Numbered from the stretch's first letter, positions 25,307-34,857 are shown. The stretch is DNA of 64,000 nucleotides from Marinimicrobium sp038419845 (GCF_038419845.1 NZ_JBCAQT010000013.1:79979-143978), one strand, 5' to 3'. Program-made: numbers and translations. Notes: generated by a model not told the origin, from the letters alone.

Positions 25307-25755
25307 CCGAACAATTACCCGTAGGCCCCGGCACCACCGTGACCCTGCATTTCGCTCTACGGCTGGAAGACGGTGAAGAGATCGATTCCAATTTCGAGCA
25401 GAGCCCCGCCACCTTTACCGTGGGCGATGGCAACCTGCTACCCGGTTTTGAGAAGGCCATGTACGGGCTGAAAGCCGGCGCCCGGGAAACCCTGGTGGTG
25501 GGCCCCGAGGAGGGCTTTGGCCAGCACAATCCGAGCAATATTCAGGAGATCCCCCGGGACCAGTTTGACGCCGGGCTGGAGCTGGAGGAGGGGCTGATGC
25601 TCTCTTTCGCCGACGCCCAGAAATCCGAGCTGCCGGGGGTGGTGCGGGAGTTTGACGACAAGCGCGTTGTCATCGATTTCAACCATCCGCTGGCCGGGCG
25701 CGACATCATATTCGATGTGGCTATTTTGAACGTGGAGCCCGCACAGGTACACTGA
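25303..25755 (+). CDS. fkpB: FKBP-type peptidyl-prolyl isomerase, SlpA/FkpB type
   Basis: A 150-residue cytosolic prolyl isomerase and chaperone of the SlyD/SlpA kind. The FKBP part is split (VTLHFALRLEDGEEIDSNF, TFTVGDGNLLPGFEKAMYGL, then KRVVIDFNHPLAGRDIIFDV) with an insert-in-flap domain between (EEGFGQHNPSNIQEIPRDQF...). It lacks the His-rich tail of SlyD. The ATG overlaps the lspA stop (ATGA), and ispH follows after 4 bases, the standard order. Confidence 0.95.
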   Translation: MTEQLPVGPGTTVTLHFALRLEDGEEIDSNFEQSPATFTVGDGNLLPGFEKAMYGLKAGARETLVVGPEEGFGQHNPSNIQEIPRDQFDAGLELEEGLMLSFADAQKSELPGVVREFDDKRVVIDFNHPLAGRDIIFDVAILNVEPAQVH

Positions 25756-25759
25756 CCCC

Positions 25760-26692
25760 ATGGAAATCAAACTCGCAAACCCCAGAGGCTTCTGTGCCGG
25801 CGTCGACCGGGCCATTGACATCGTCAATCGGGCCCTGGACGTCTTCGGCGCCCCCATTTATGTCCGCCACGAGGTGGTACACAACAAGTTCGTGGTGGAC
25901 AGCCTGCGCGAACGGGGCGCGATTTTCGTCGAAGAGCTGGATCAGGTGCCTGATGACGTCATCGTGATTTTCAGTGCTCACGGCGTCTCGCGCGCCGTGC
26001 GCAAACAGGCCGAAGACCGGGGTCTGCAGGTGTTTGACGCCACCTGCCCGCTCGTGACCAAGGTGCACGTGGAGGTGGTCCGCTACAGCCGGGAGGGCCG
26101 CGAGTGCATCCTCATTGGCCACGCCGGTCACCCCGAGGTGGAGGGCACCATGGGCCAATATGATGCCGGTAATGGCGGGGCCATCTATCTGGTGGAAGAT
26201 GAAGAGGATGTGGCGGCTCTGGAGGTCAAGAACCCCGACTTTCTCGCCTATGTCACCCAGACCACGCTCTCCATGGATGACACCGCCCGGGTCATTGATT
26301 CGCTGCGGCAGAAGTTTCCCGAGATCCTGGGGCCGCGCAAAGACGACATCTGTTACGCCACCACCAATCGCCAGGATGCCGTGCGTCAGCTGGCCCTGGA
26401 GTGCGATCTGGTACTGGTGGTCGGCTCTCACAACAGCTCCAATTCCAACCGGCTCAAGGAGCTGGCCGAGCGCTGCGGTACCGAGGCCTACCTGATTGAC
26501 GGGCCGGAGTGCATCAGGCGCGAATGGCTCAACGACAAGCTCAGCATCGGCATTACCGCCGGTGCCTCGGCCCCGGAAGTGCTGGTGAATCAGGTCGTTG
26601 AGAAGTTGCGCGGCTGGGGAGCACAGACCGCCGAAGAGGCGGCGGGCATTCCTGAGAACATCAGCTTCAGTCTGCCCCGGGAGCTGCGCTAA
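25760..26692 (+). CDS. ispH: 4-hydroxy-3-methylbut-2-enyl diphosphate reductase
   Basis: A 310-residue iron-sulfur enzyme for the last step of the MEP isoprenoid pathway, giving IPP and DMAPP. The three cluster cysteines are present: C12 (PRGFCAGVDRAI), C96 (DATCPLVTKVH) and C198 (DDICYATTNRQDAV). HGVSRAV, GHAGHPEVEGTMGQ, SHNSSNSNRL and GITAGASAPEVLV complete the pattern. It is the last gene of the ribF-ileS-lspA-fkpB-ispH block and converges with a pseudopilin gene. Confidence 0.98.
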   Translation: MEIKLANPRGFCAGVDRAIDIVNRALDVFGAPIYVRHEVVHNKFVVDSLRERGAIFVEELDQVPDDVIVIFSAHGVSRAVRKQAEDRGLQVFDATCPLVTKVHVEVVRYSREGRECILIGHAGHPEVEGTMGQYDAGNGGAIYLVEDEEDVAALEVKNPDFLAYVTQTTLSMDDTARVIDSLRQKFPEILGPRKDDICYATTNRQDAVRQLALECDLVLVVGSHNSSNSNRLKELAERCGTEAYLIDGPECIRREWLNDKLSIGITAGASAPEVLVNQVVEKLRGWGAQTAEEAAGIPENISFSLPRELR

Positions 26693-26710
26693 GTAGCCTC
26701 AACGTCACCC

Positions 26711-27235
26711 TCAGGCGTCGAGGCACTCCTCGGCGTCGATCACCTGCTGTCGCACCCTTCCCATGCGGGCCAGGACCAGCTTATACCCTTCGCTTCCCGC
26801 CTCCGGGCAGATCGTGATGGTCCCCGCCTGAAATCCGCCGCGCGGGGTGCCGGTGGCGTGTCGGCTCTCGCCTGTTCCAATGTAAGAAATATAGCGCGAC
26901 ACTTTGCTGTTACCGCTAATGCGGATATCGCTCCCTGGCGTCTGATGCTCTAGGATAAGCGCCTCACCCGGGTCCCGCTCGCCGTTGTGATTCAGGTCGT
27001 CAAACAGCTCCCATCCCCGATCCCAGTTTCCCTTTGCCCTGAGCGTCGCGCGGCCATTGCGGGTGATGGCTCGCACGCGGGCGGTCTGAATGGCTTCGTA
27101 CAGGCTCAGTGTGGCCGTACGGGTCTGGGTCTGGTGAATCTGGCTCTGCAGGCTGGGGATGCCCCAGGCAAGCAGCAGGGAAAGAATGATCAGAGTGATA
27201 AGCAGTTCCAGCAGGGTGAAACCACGCTGTGACAT
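26711..27235 (-). CDS. Type IV pseudopilin, GspH/FimT family
   Basis: A 174-residue prepilin-like protein. The leader MSQRG is followed by the cleavage and helix motif FTLLELLITLIILSLLLAWG with E5, so it is a PilD substrate. The C-terminal part shows FimT/GspH features (RVRAITRNGRATLRAKGNWDRGWELFDDLNHNGERDPGE and TITICPEAG). It is divergent from a second FimT-type gene and the minor pilin operon, separated by a palindrome. Minor pilins of this type prime pilus assembly. The ATG is preceded on the minus strand by GGAGG. Confidence 0.9.
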   Translation of the reverse strand: MSQRGFTLLELLITLIILSLLLAWGIPSLQSQIHQTQTRTATLSLYEAIQTARVRAITRNGRATLRAKGNWDRGWELFDDLNHNGERDPGEALILEHQTPGSDIRISGNSKVSRYISYIGTGESRHATGTPRGGFQAGTITICPEAGSEGYKLVLARMGRVRQQVIDAEECLDA

Positions 27236-27259
27236 AATTTTCCTCCTTGATGTCGCTGT

Positions 27260-27295
27260 GCGCCACTTAGTGGGCTGTGCAGCCCACTAGGGCGC
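27260..27295. repeat. Palindrome between divergent pseudopilin genes
   Basis: TAGTGGGCTG (27268-27277) and CAGCCCACTA (27280-27289) are perfect reverse complements around TG. An outer GCGCC (27260-27264) pairs with GGCGC (27291-27295). It lies in the 5' region of the minus-strand pseudopilin gene and upstream of the plus-strand pilin operon. It could be a regulator site or an mRNA leader hairpin; no T-run follows on either strand. Confidence 0.6.
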
Positions 27296-27467
27296 CGTTC
27301 ATACATCCATGATGACCACATGTCGCGAGTCGCTGCGCGGTGTCCGGCGGGCTGTGGTAGCGTTGCGTAATATAAAGGTCGAAAATCCGGGCGTCCAGCG
27401 CCGGCTAAGACCGAATGGTTATCAACCGGGCCATGCCTCATTAGGCCAAAACAAGAGTTGTTGTTAT

Positions 27468-28028
27468 ATGCGTCAAATATGCAAATCTGGCCGCTCGATG
27501 CGAGGGTTTACCCTGATAGAGATGCTGGTCACGCTTCTGGTGCTGGCCATTATTCTTGGCTTTGCCATCCCCAGTTTCACCGATCAGATCCGCAATAACC
27601 GCTCGCTCACTTTCGGTGAAGAGTTTGCCACGGCCCTGAATTATGTGCGCAGTGAGGCAGTCAAGCGCAGTGGTTCGGTGTCTGTTTGTGCGAGCAATGA
27701 CGCGGGCACCGGCTGTGGCAGCGACTGGACCAATGGTTGGCTGGCCTTCGTCGATGAGGCGGCTAACACCACGGATGCCAGCGTGACGGTGGGAGAGGTA
27801 CTGCGTTACTGGGATCCGGCCAACAATGAAATGACACTTGAGGTGACACGTGGTGGTAGCGCTACCGATTTTGTCCGGTTTGTCAGCATGGGAGGCCTGG
27901 CTCGAATCAATAATGACAATGTCCCCGTGAATGCCACCGCGAAGCATGAGAGCTGCACGGGCAATGCCGCGCGGGCCATCAGAGTGGGTGTGTCGGGCTC
28001 AGTGCAGATGCGGCGGGTGAACTGTTGA
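27468..28028 (+). CDS. Type IV minor pilin, FimT/GspH family
   Basis: A 186-residue prepilin. The leader ends SMRG, followed by FTLIEMLVTLLVLAIILGFAIPSF. The GspH/FimT body has FATALNYVRSEAVKRSGSVSVCASNDAGTGC, WTNGWLAFVDE and a C-terminal SGSVQMRRVNC. It opens the minor pilin operon fimT-pilV-pilW-pilX-pilY1-pilE. ATG 27468 gives a 13-residue leader; ATG 27498 would leave only MRG, which is short for a leader peptide. Four cysteines suggest two disulfides. Confidence 0.9.
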   Translation: MRQICKSGRSMRGFTLIEMLVTLLVLAIILGFAIPSFTDQIRNNRSLTFGEEFATALNYVRSEAVKRSGSVSVCASNDAGTGCGSDWTNGWLAFVDEAANTTDASVTVGEVLRYWDPANNEMTLEVTRGGSATDFVRFVSMGGLARINNDNVPVNATAKHESCTGNAARAIRVGVSGSVQMRRVNC

Positions 28029-28042
28029 GGGTGAGTAAGCTT

Positions 28043-28498
28043 ATGTTGAGTTCCGGTATTAAGCAGCAGCGCGGCGTCGGGTTGATCGAGGTGCTGGTCA
28101 CGGTATTGATTCTGGCCACCTCGCTGTTGGCCATGGGCGCCCTGCAGTCCCGTTCTCTGCAGTTCAACCACAGCGCTTACCTCCGTTCCCAGGCGAATGT
28201 CATGGCCTATGACATTCTGGATCGGATGCGGATCAATCAAGGGCAGCTGGGCAGTTATGACCATGGCCTTGAGGATACCAAGCCGGGGACCGGCGGTGGC
28301 CTGGCTAGCAGGGATCTCAACGAGTGGCTGACGGCGGTAGAGCGTACGCTTCCCGGCGGCAAAGGTGCGGTCGACTGCGCTGATCGTGTCTGCACCGTCA
28401 CGCTCGAGTGGATTGAGCAGGACAGCCTGGCCGATAGTGAGGAGGCGCCTGATGAAGAGCAGGAAACCACGACGTTCACTTATGAAACCCGAATATGA
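28043..28498 (+). CDS. pilV: Type IV minor pilin PilV
   Basis: About 151 residues. The leader ends KQQRG, then VGLIEVLVTVLILATSLLAMGALQ, with E5 of mature pilins. The body includes RSQANVMAYDILDRMRINQ, as in PilV proteins. It follows the FimT gene with overlapping ends. The exact start is unclear: TTG 28025, GTG 28031 or ATG 28043. Its TGA overlaps an ATG at 28495, and pilW follows. PilV joins PilW and PilX in the minor pilin tip complex. Confidence 0.88.
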   Translation: MLSSGIKQQRGVGLIEVLVTVLILATSLLAMGALQSRSLQFNHSAYLRSQANVMAYDILDRMRINQGQLGSYDHGLEDTKPGTGGGLASRDLNEWLTAVERTLPGGKGAVDCADRVCTVTLEWIEQDSLADSEEAPDEEQETTTFTYETRI

Positions 28499-28509
28499 GG
28501 TCCAGGGCG

Positions 28510-29556
28510 ATGTATAAACAGAAAGGCCTGTCACTGATTGAACTGATGATCTCACTCACGCTCGGGATTGTGTTGATGACGGGCGTCGTGCAGATGTTCC
28601 TGACCAGCCGCACAACCTACAGTCATCAGCAGGCGATTTCGCGGATTCAGGAGGGCGGCCGGATGGCGGTTGACTTCCTGGCCCAGGATATCCGCATGGC
28701 CGGATATATGGGCTGTGCCAGTGATAATGCCGAAATCACCCTTGGTCTGGACTCTGGTGACGAGTCGGATGACTATAAGTATGAATTCAGCGAGGCGATC
28801 CGTGGCTACGCGGCGGCCGATGCGCCGGGAACTCTGGCGCCGGCAGCTGACACGGATGTGCTCGTCATCCGCCGGGCATCCGGCGAGGGTGTTCCCATTA
28901 TCGAAGAGCACGAGCAGGCTACCAACGCCAACTTGAAGGTGGACGGGGAGGTCTCCGATAAATGCCTGGTTGGTGTCGGCTTTTGTGCAAATCAGGTCGG
29001 GGTGATTACCGACTGTACGAAAGGACGGGTCTTTCGCGCCGTCACCATCTCCAACAGTAGCGGCAAACCGACGATTGCTCACAGTAAAGGTGGGGGCTCC
29101 GGCGTTCGCTCAAACGTTGATAATACGCTCGGCGACCAGGGCTACGCCGATGGTTCACGGATCATGGCTCTCAATACGATTGCCTACTATGTTGCCGACA
29201 GTGATTTTTCGCCCGATGGTGCGGCGCCGGTCAGAAGTCTCTGGAAGCAGGTGGGAGAGGAGACTCCGGTCGAATTGATTGAAGGCGTGGAGGACATGAC
29301 GATCCATTACGGGCTGGATATTGGCGCTCCAGACGGTGTGCCTGATACCTACAGGGCTCAATCGGCCATGGCCGCCACGGATTGGGACAATGTGCGGTCA
29401 GTACGGTTGTATCTGTTATTGCAGGGCGCTCAGCCAAATGTCCTGCCCGAGTCTCAAACACTGGACTTTGCCGGGGAGGAGCTGACCTTCACCGACGGTC
29501 GCATGCGCCAGATTTTTACCAGTACCGTGGGCATACGCGGGCGACTGGACAACTAA
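28510..29556 (+). CDS. pilW: Type IV pilus assembly protein PilW
   Basis: About 348 residues. The prepilin leader MYKQKG is followed by LSLIELMISLTLGIVLMTGVVQMF. PilW marks are TYSHQQAISRIQEGGRMAVDFLAQDIRMAGYMGC and a long C-terminal region with TDVLVIRRASGEGV and VRSVRLYLLLQG. The ATG at 28510 gives a normal six-residue leader and has GAGG about nine bases upstream; an in-frame ATG at 28495 overlaps the pilV stop. PilW is one of the minor pilins needed for pilus assembly. Confidence 0.9.
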   Translation: MYKQKGLSLIELMISLTLGIVLMTGVVQMFLTSRTTYSHQQAISRIQEGGRMAVDFLAQDIRMAGYMGCASDNAEITLGLDSGDESDDYKYEFSEAIRGYAAADAPGTLAPAADTDVLVIRRASGEGVPIIEEHEQATNANLKVDGEVSDKCLVGVGFCANQVGVITDCTKGRVFRAVTISNSSGKPTIAHSKGGGSGVRSNVDNTLGDQGYADGSRIMALNTIAYYVADSDFSPDGAAPVRSLWKQVGEETPVELIEGVEDMTIHYGLDIGAPDGVPDTYRAQSAMAATDWDNVRSVRLYLLLQGAQPNVLPESQTLDFAGEELTFTDGRMRQIFTSTVGIRGRLDN

Positions 29557-29571
29557 GCCGGGAGTATCGAA

Positions 29572-30126
29572 ATGATGGCGAAGAGAGAATGTCGAGTGGC
29601 GTGCGCTGAACGACAGCGCGGAGCGGTCTTGCTCATGGGCCTGATCATGGTCCTGTTGATGACGATCGTCGGTCTGGCCGCCATTCGTGGCAGTGGCCTG
29701 CAGGAAATCATGGCGGGCAACATGCGCGATCGCAACGTGGCGTTTCAGGCCTCCGAAGCGGGCTTGGGAGCGGCTGAAGAGTATGTTGAAGCAACCACCC
29801 TGGAAGAAACGGACTTTGACGGCTCAACCCCCGGTCTCGTTATGGACCTGGGCGCGTCCGGAAAAGTCCGAATTGAAGCCTGGACGGCGGAAGACTGGGC
29901 CGCGGCCAGAGAAGTTGGCTTTGATCTTGAAGGGGTGAAGGAGCAGCCCCGGTACGTCGTTGAGAAAGTCGATGTGTCCGAATATGACCTGAAGCGGATG
30001 TTAAGCATGAGTGCCAGGGACTCTATCCCGATCAATGTCAATTTCTACCGGGTCAGCAGTCGGGGCGTGGGTGCCACCGGGAACAGTGATGCCGTTGTTC
30101 AATCCAACTATGTCAAACTGAATTAG
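29572..30126 (+). CDS. pilX: Type IV pilus assembly protein PilX
   Basis: A 184-residue minor pilin-like protein. The N-terminus has RQRGAVLLMGLIMVLLMTIVGLAAIRGS, where the usual FTLIE is replaced by AVLLM (no glutamate at position 5), as is normal for PilX. The following block QEIMAGNMRDRNVAFQASEAGLGAAE is the PilX signature. It has GGGAG before the start and lies between pilW and pilY1. In the family it completes the PilVWX-PilY1 priming complex. Confidence 0.9.
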   Translation: MMAKRECRVACAERQRGAVLLMGLIMVLLMTIVGLAAIRGSGLQEIMAGNMRDRNVAFQASEAGLGAAEEYVEATTLEETDFDGSTPGLVMDLGASGKVRIEAWTAEDWAAAREVGFDLEGVKEQPRYVVEKVDVSEYDLKRMLSMSARDSIPINVNFYRVSSRGVGATGNSDAVVQSNYVKLN

Positions 30127-30141
30127 CCAGAGGTGGTGGAG

Positions 30142-33100
30142 ATGAGTCAATTATCAGCCGTAAAGAGGGTGTCTGCCTCCGCAGCCATACTCCTTTCCTG
30201 TGCTCTGGGCGCTCATTCGGTGACCGCGAACGAATTTGTGCCTGCCGATGCGCAGGACCCGCTGTTTCTGTCTGCGCCCGTTCGGCCCATCATGATGCTG
30301 AACATGTCAAATGATCATCAGCTGTACTTCAAGCTTTACGATGATTACTCCGACTTGACCGAGGACGGTCTGGCGGACACCACCTATGTTCACAGTCATA
30401 CCTATTTTGGTTACTTCAACAGTGAAACCTGCTACGACTACAGCGACGGTGTTTACGAGCCAAGCAGTGCTGTTGATAGTGAAGGTTATTGCAGCTCAAA
30501 GTGGAATGGCAACTTTCTGAACTGGGCCACCATGACCCGTATGGATGCGGTCAGGAAAATTCTCTATGGCGGGTCTCGCCAGGTCGACACCGCAGAGCGA
30601 ACCGTTCTGGAACGCGCTTTCATTCCCCACGATGCTCACTCCTTTGCCAAGTATTATAACGGTTCGGATATTAACAAGCTCGTTCCTTTCACAGTGACGA
30701 GCGGTGTCGAGCGGAGCCAGGCCAGTGGCATAACCATCTGCAATACCACTGAGGGAACCGGAGAGTCACAGACGGTGAGTTCGCCTCCTCTGTTGAGGGT
30801 CGCCAAAGGGAATTACTCGTTGTGGGCCAGTAATGAGCGCTGGCAGTGCCGCTGGGCGGATGATGTCAGTGGTGGCAATGGTCAAAACAACAATGATTCC
30901 ACTTTGACGGGAATTTATGCCTCTTCCAGCAGCCCGGACCAGGATGATGTGGGTCTGGGCAGCGGAGACTACAATGTCCGGGTGTCCGTGTGTGAGTCCG
31001 GTTTTTTCGAAGACAACTGCTCCAAATACCCGGATGGCAATTTCAAACCCACAGGACTGCTTCAACAGTATGGCGAGACGGGCCGCATACAGTTCGGCCT
31101 GCTGACCGGCTCCTATGCCAAGAACAAATCGGGTGGGGTGCTACGCAAGAATGTCGGCGATATGACGGACGAAATCAACGTTGAGACCGACGGCACCTTC
31201 AAGGCCGCTCCGACGGCAGGGAACATCATTGGCACGCTCGACAGCCTCCGGATTTATGGTTACAACTACGGTGATGGCCTATATAGTGGCGATGATTGTC
31301 CGTTTGGCTTGACCGGGTTTGAAGATGGAACCTGTTCCAACTGGGGCAACCCACAGTCAGAAATCTATCTGGAGTCGCTGCGGTACCTCGCGGGCGCCAG
31401 CGCCAATACGGCCTTCAGTGCGGATGACTCGGCCTATATATCCGGGCTGGTTTCGGCTGAATGGGTCGACCCACTCGGTGCAGAAAATTACTGCGCGCCC
31501 TTGAGTGTCGTTCAGTTCAATGCTTCCACCAGCTCGTACGACGGCCAGACGCCCAACCACACTGATATCGGTATTACCGGCAGCGTTGAAGACTGGGTCA
31601 ACAAAATTGGTGCCGCCGAAGGTATTCATGGCAGTGAATTTTTCGTGGGAGAAACAGCGTCTGATGACGATCAGCTTTGTACCCCGAAAACCATATCCAA
31701 TCTCAGTGATGCCAGTGGTACCTGCCCCGACGCTCCGCGCCTGGAGGGCACCTATAACATTGCCGGCATGGCCTATTACGCCAGAGACAACAGTATAAGA
31801 TCGGATCTGAAGGAAAACACTCAGGAGGTGACAACCTATGGTGTAGCGCTCTCGCCGGCGACACCCTCGGTGACCGTTCCGGTTCCCGGCGGCGCGGAAG
31901 GTCAGGTTGTGAACATATTGCCCGCGTGCCAGAACCAGGAGACGGATGAAGCCGGCAACTCTGAGGGCAACTGTGCCATCGTCGACTTCAAGATTGTGTC
32001 CCAGACCAGTACCGATGCTTCTAGTAAGGGCAAACTGTACATCAACTGGGAAGCGGCCGAGCAGGGGGGCGACTATGACTCCGACATGTGGGGCATTCTT
32101 GATTATGTGCTGACCTCGGGGACCTTGACCATTACAACCAACGTTATCGATGAGTCCTCAGAACGTCCGCTGGGGTTCGGTTATGTGCTGAGCGGTACCA
32201 GCACCGACGGTTTTCATGCTCACTCGGGAATGAATGGTTTTACCTACACCGATGAGACAGCGCCTGCCGGCGCGGTGATCAATGGTTGCTCTGACTGCCA
32301 GAGTTCGGATACGGCCACGACCAATACCTATATCGTCCAGGAAGCATCGACACAGCGGCTCGAACCGCCTCTGTTTTACGCGGCAAAATGGGGTGGCTAT
32401 CCGGATGATGACATGACCGAGGAAGACATCCGCGATATCGAGGACCCCGACACCTACTCCGAAGCCCGTAATCCTCAGGCCTTGCAGGAGTCTCTGGGGG
32501 CGGCGTTCGGTCGGGTGGCTGACAGTATTGGGGCCGCCTCCTCGGTCGCAACCAACTCAACCCGCTTGAGCAAAGACGATTTTCTGTACCAGGCGCGCTT
32601 CAGCAGCACCGACTGGTCCGGGGAGGTCAGAGCTTTCCCGGTCGGAGCCGACGGCTTTATCGATATCAGTGATCCTTTCACCACGGTGGAGGCGTTCGCG
32701 GATATCAGCTATGTCGCCAGGCACATCTATACCCTCAACTCGGAGACCGGCAATCAGGTCAAATTTGAGTGGTCGCTGGTTTCGGATGCACAGCGGGCCG
32801 TTTTTGACCTGGCGGGCTCGGCGATCAGTGCTGAGAACCGTTTCAACTGGGTGCGTGGAGACCAGGGAAGCGAAGGCATTGATGAGTTGCGTCAGCGGGA
32901 TCAGATCCTGGGCGATATTGTCAACTCCAGCCCGGTCCACTATGGCCAGCGCGACCATGGGTACTCCCGTCTGGGAGGCGACCTGGGGGCCGCCTATACC
33001 ACCTACCTGGCGAGCAAGCGAGACCGGGCACCGTCAATACTGGTGGGGGCCAACGACGGTATGCTGCACTCGTTCTACGCGGATGACAGTACCGGGAAGG

Positions 33101-34395
33101 TGCTGCAGGAGCGGTTTGCCTATATTCCTCTGGGTGTGTATGACTCTTTGCCCAACCTGACGATGCCGAGCTATGGCCGGGCCGACAATGGCCACCGCTA
33201 CACGGTCGATGGCCCGGTGACCGTCTCTGATGCGTACTTCGATGGGGCCTGGCGAACTGTGGCGGTGGGCACCCTGGGAGCCGGTGGTAAGGGCATTTAC
33301 GCCCTCGATATCACGGACCCGGACTACCCGGAAGTGATTTTTGACTATACCGGCGAGAATGAGCAAGGCTTGGGGTACATCATGGGGGAGCCGGTGGTGG
33401 CCCGTATGGCCAATGGCAAGTGGATGGTCGTGTTTGGTAATGGCTATACCACCGGTGGTGGTCATCTGTTCGCGCTGGACCTGGAGAGCCCCGCTTTGCC
33501 CGGCATCAAGCTGTCGGCGGGTGACGCTTCTACGGGGCTGTCAGGCGTGTCTCTGCTTCCCGGTCGGGACGGTACTATTGAACGGGCTTACGCCGGGGAT
33601 CTCCAGGGGAATATCTGGCGGTTTGATCTGAATGATGAAACCACGGGTAACTGGAAGCTGGGTCTGGCGGGCAAGCCGCTGTTTACGGCCAAAGATGCGG
33701 ACGGCAAGTTTCAGCCGATCACGGCGGCGCCGGAGCTCGGGTTCAATTCCGCCAAGGATAACGCGGTGATGGTCTATTTCGGCACCGGCAAATACCTCGA
33801 TAGCGGGGACAACGGCGATATTTCCCACACCAACAGTTTCTATGGTATTGCGGATACCGGGGTGGCACTGACCTATACAACCGCTCGCACCGAGATCCTG
33901 CACGAAAAAGGTCTGGCCTGGGATACGGCGGAGTCCAACAGAACGGTTGAGGACGACTTTGGCATGGACTGGGCCGAGGACGAGGGCTGGTTCCTGGACT
34001 TCGATCTTGTCGATGGCGAGCGAGTGATTGAAACTCCGATGTTGCTGTTCGACCGGTTGTTGTTTGCGACCATCAATCCGTCGGATGTTCCCTGTGAGTA
34101 TGGCGGCACCAGCTGGTTGATGGACCTGATTGCGGTCGGCACGCCCTTTGATAATGACGAGCGCTTACTGGAAGAGTTCGTGCAGACGAACTCCATGATT
34201 CTGGGGCCGCCTCTGGTCGGAGTAGTGGACGCCAGTTCGGGGCTTGCGTTTCTGAATACCTCGGACGGCAAGGCGTTTGATGAAAAAGACTCCGGGGAAG
34301 ACGGTGATGGATCCGGCGGCGGTGGCGGCGGTGGGACGCCATTGGATTGGCCGGAAAGCGCTATCGGCCGCCAGTCTTGGCAGCAGATTCGATGA
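30142..34395 (+). CDS. pilY1: Type IV pilus tip adhesin and biogenesis factor PilY1
   Basis: A protein of about 1417 residues with a signal peptide (ending HSVTA-NEF). The N-terminal part (FLSAPVRPIMMLNMSNDHQLYFKLYDDYSDLTEDG, GNFLNWATMTRMDAVRKILYGG) is a variable domain. The C-terminal third is the PilY1 beta-propeller (ILGDIVNSSPVHYG, VGANDGMLHSFYADD, AVGTLGAGGKGIYALDITDP, VVFGNGY, YAGDLQGNIWRFDL). A Gly-rich spacer follows (DGSGGGGGGG), then the end QSWQQIR. ATG 30142 is preferred over GTG 30133 because AGAGG is eight bases upstream. PilY1 sits at the pilus tip and mediates adhesion or surface sensing. Confidence 0.93.
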   Translation: MSQLSAVKRVSASAAILLSCALGAHSVTANEFVPADAQDPLFLSAPVRPIMMLNMSNDHQLYFKLYDDYSDLTEDGLADTTYVHSHTYFGYFNSETCYDYSDGVYEPSSAVDSEGYCSSKWNGNFLNWATMTRMDAVRKILYGGSRQVDTAERTVLERAFIPHDAHSFAKYYNGSDINKLVPFTVTSGVERSQASGITICNTTEGTGESQTVSSPPLLRVAKGNYSLWASNERWQCRWADDVSGGNGQNNNDSTLTGIYASSSSPDQDDVGLGSGDYNVRVSVCESGFFEDNCSKYPDGNFKPTGLLQQYGETGRIQFGLLTGSYAKNKSGGVLRKNVGDMTDEINVETDGTFKAAPTAGNIIGTLDSLRIYGYNYGDGLYSGDDCPFGLTGFEDGTCSNWGNPQSEIYLESLRYLAGASANTAFSADDSAYISGLVSAEWVDPLGAENYCAPLSVVQFNASTSSYDGQTPNHTDIGITGSVEDWVNKIGAAEGIHGSEFFVGETASDDDQLCTPKTISNLSDASGTCPDAPRLEGTYNIAGMAYYARDNSIRSDLKENTQEVTTYGVALSPATPSVTVPVPGGAEGQVVNILPACQNQETDEAGNSEGNCAIVDFKIVSQTSTDASSKGKLYINWEAAEQGGDYDSDMWGILDYVLTSGTLTITTNVIDESSERPLGFGYVLSGTSTDGFHAHSGMNGFTYTDETAPAGAVINGCSDCQSSDTATTNTYIVQEASTQRLEPPLFYAAKWGGYPDDDMTEEDIRDIEDPDTYSEARNPQALQESLGAAFGRVADSIGAASSVATNSTRLSKDDFLYQARFSSTDWSGEVRAFPVGADGFIDISDPFTTVEAFADISYVARHIYTLNSETGNQVKFEWSLVSDAQRAVFDLAGSAISAENRFNWVRGDQGSEGIDELRQRDQILGDIVNSSPVHYGQRDHGYSRLGGDLGAAYTTYLASKRDRAPSILVGANDGMLHSFYADDSTGKVLQERFAYIPLGVYDSLPNLTMPSYGRADNGHRYTVDGPVTVSDAYFDGAWRTVAVGTLGAGGKGIYALDITDPDYPEVIFDYTGENEQGLGYIMGEPVVARMANGKWMVVFGNGYTTGGGHLFALDLESPALPGIKLSAGDASTGLSGVSLLPGRDGTIERAYAGDLQGNIWRFDLNDETTGNWKLGLAGKPLFTAKDADGKFQPITAAPELGFNSAKDNAVMVYFGTGKYLDSGDNGDISHTNSFYGIADTGVALTYTTARTEILHEKGLAWDTAESNRTVEDDFGMDWAEDEGWFLDFDLVDGERVIETPMLLFDRLLFATINPSDVPCEYGGTSWLMDLIAVGTPFDNDERLLEEFVQTNSMILGPPLVGVVDASSGLAFLNTSDGKAFDEKDSGEDGDGSGGGGGGGTPLDWPESAIGRQSWQQIR

Positions 34396-34418
34396 GAAAT
34401 CTTAATTAAGGGTTGATG

Positions 34419-34829
34419 ATGCAACGAATGAAACAGAAAGGTTTTACCCTGATCGAAATCATGGTGGTGGTGGCGATTATCGGGCTGCTGGCAGCACTGG
34501 CCTACAATTCTTACACCGGCCAGGTCATGCGCAGCAACCGCTCGGATGCCAAATCCGCGCTCAACGACGTGGCGCAGCGATTGCAGCGTTGTTACACCAC
34601 CTACAGCGCTTATAACTCTGATGAGTGTGGTGTGCACACAGAGCTGGACGCGGGGGTGATCGACTCCAGTGAAGGGATGTACGAGGTGGACTATGAGGCC
34701 GGCAGCATTAGCGCCACGACGTTTACTCTGGTCGCGACGCCGGTGAGGCCCCCCCAGACCAACGACGACGAGTGCGATGATATGTCGCTGGCGCACACGG
34801 GGCGCCGTGCGCCCGCCGACTGCTGGTAG
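34419..34829 (+). CDS. pilE: Type IV pilin, PilE-like minor pilin
   Basis: About 136 residues. The leader MQRMKQKG is followed by FTLIEIMVVVAIIGLLAALAYNSY. The body has RSNRSDAKSALNDVAQRLQRCYTTYSAY and a C-terminal disulfide region (NDDECDDMSLAHTGRRAPADCW), the PilE minor pilin pattern. AAGGG lies six bases before ATG 34419 (an ATG three bases earlier is possible). It ends the minor pilin operon and converges with pilR. It may be a minor rather than the major pilin because no duplicate or strong promoter is seen. Confidence 0.9.
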   Translation: MQRMKQKGFTLIEIMVVVAIIGLLAALAYNSYTGQVMRSNRSDAKSALNDVAQRLQRCYTTYSAYNSDECGVHTELDAGVIDSSEGMYEVDYEAGSISATTFTLVATPVRPPQTNDDECDDMSLAHTGRRAPADCW

Positions 34830-34857
34830 ACTGGTTTTCAAGCGTGGTTTTTGAGGC

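Noticed and set aside
27340..27400. Possible sigma-54 promoter upstream of the minor pilin operon (TGGTAGCGTTGCG)
   Set aside because: Spacing between the GG and GC elements is 7, not the required 10 bases.
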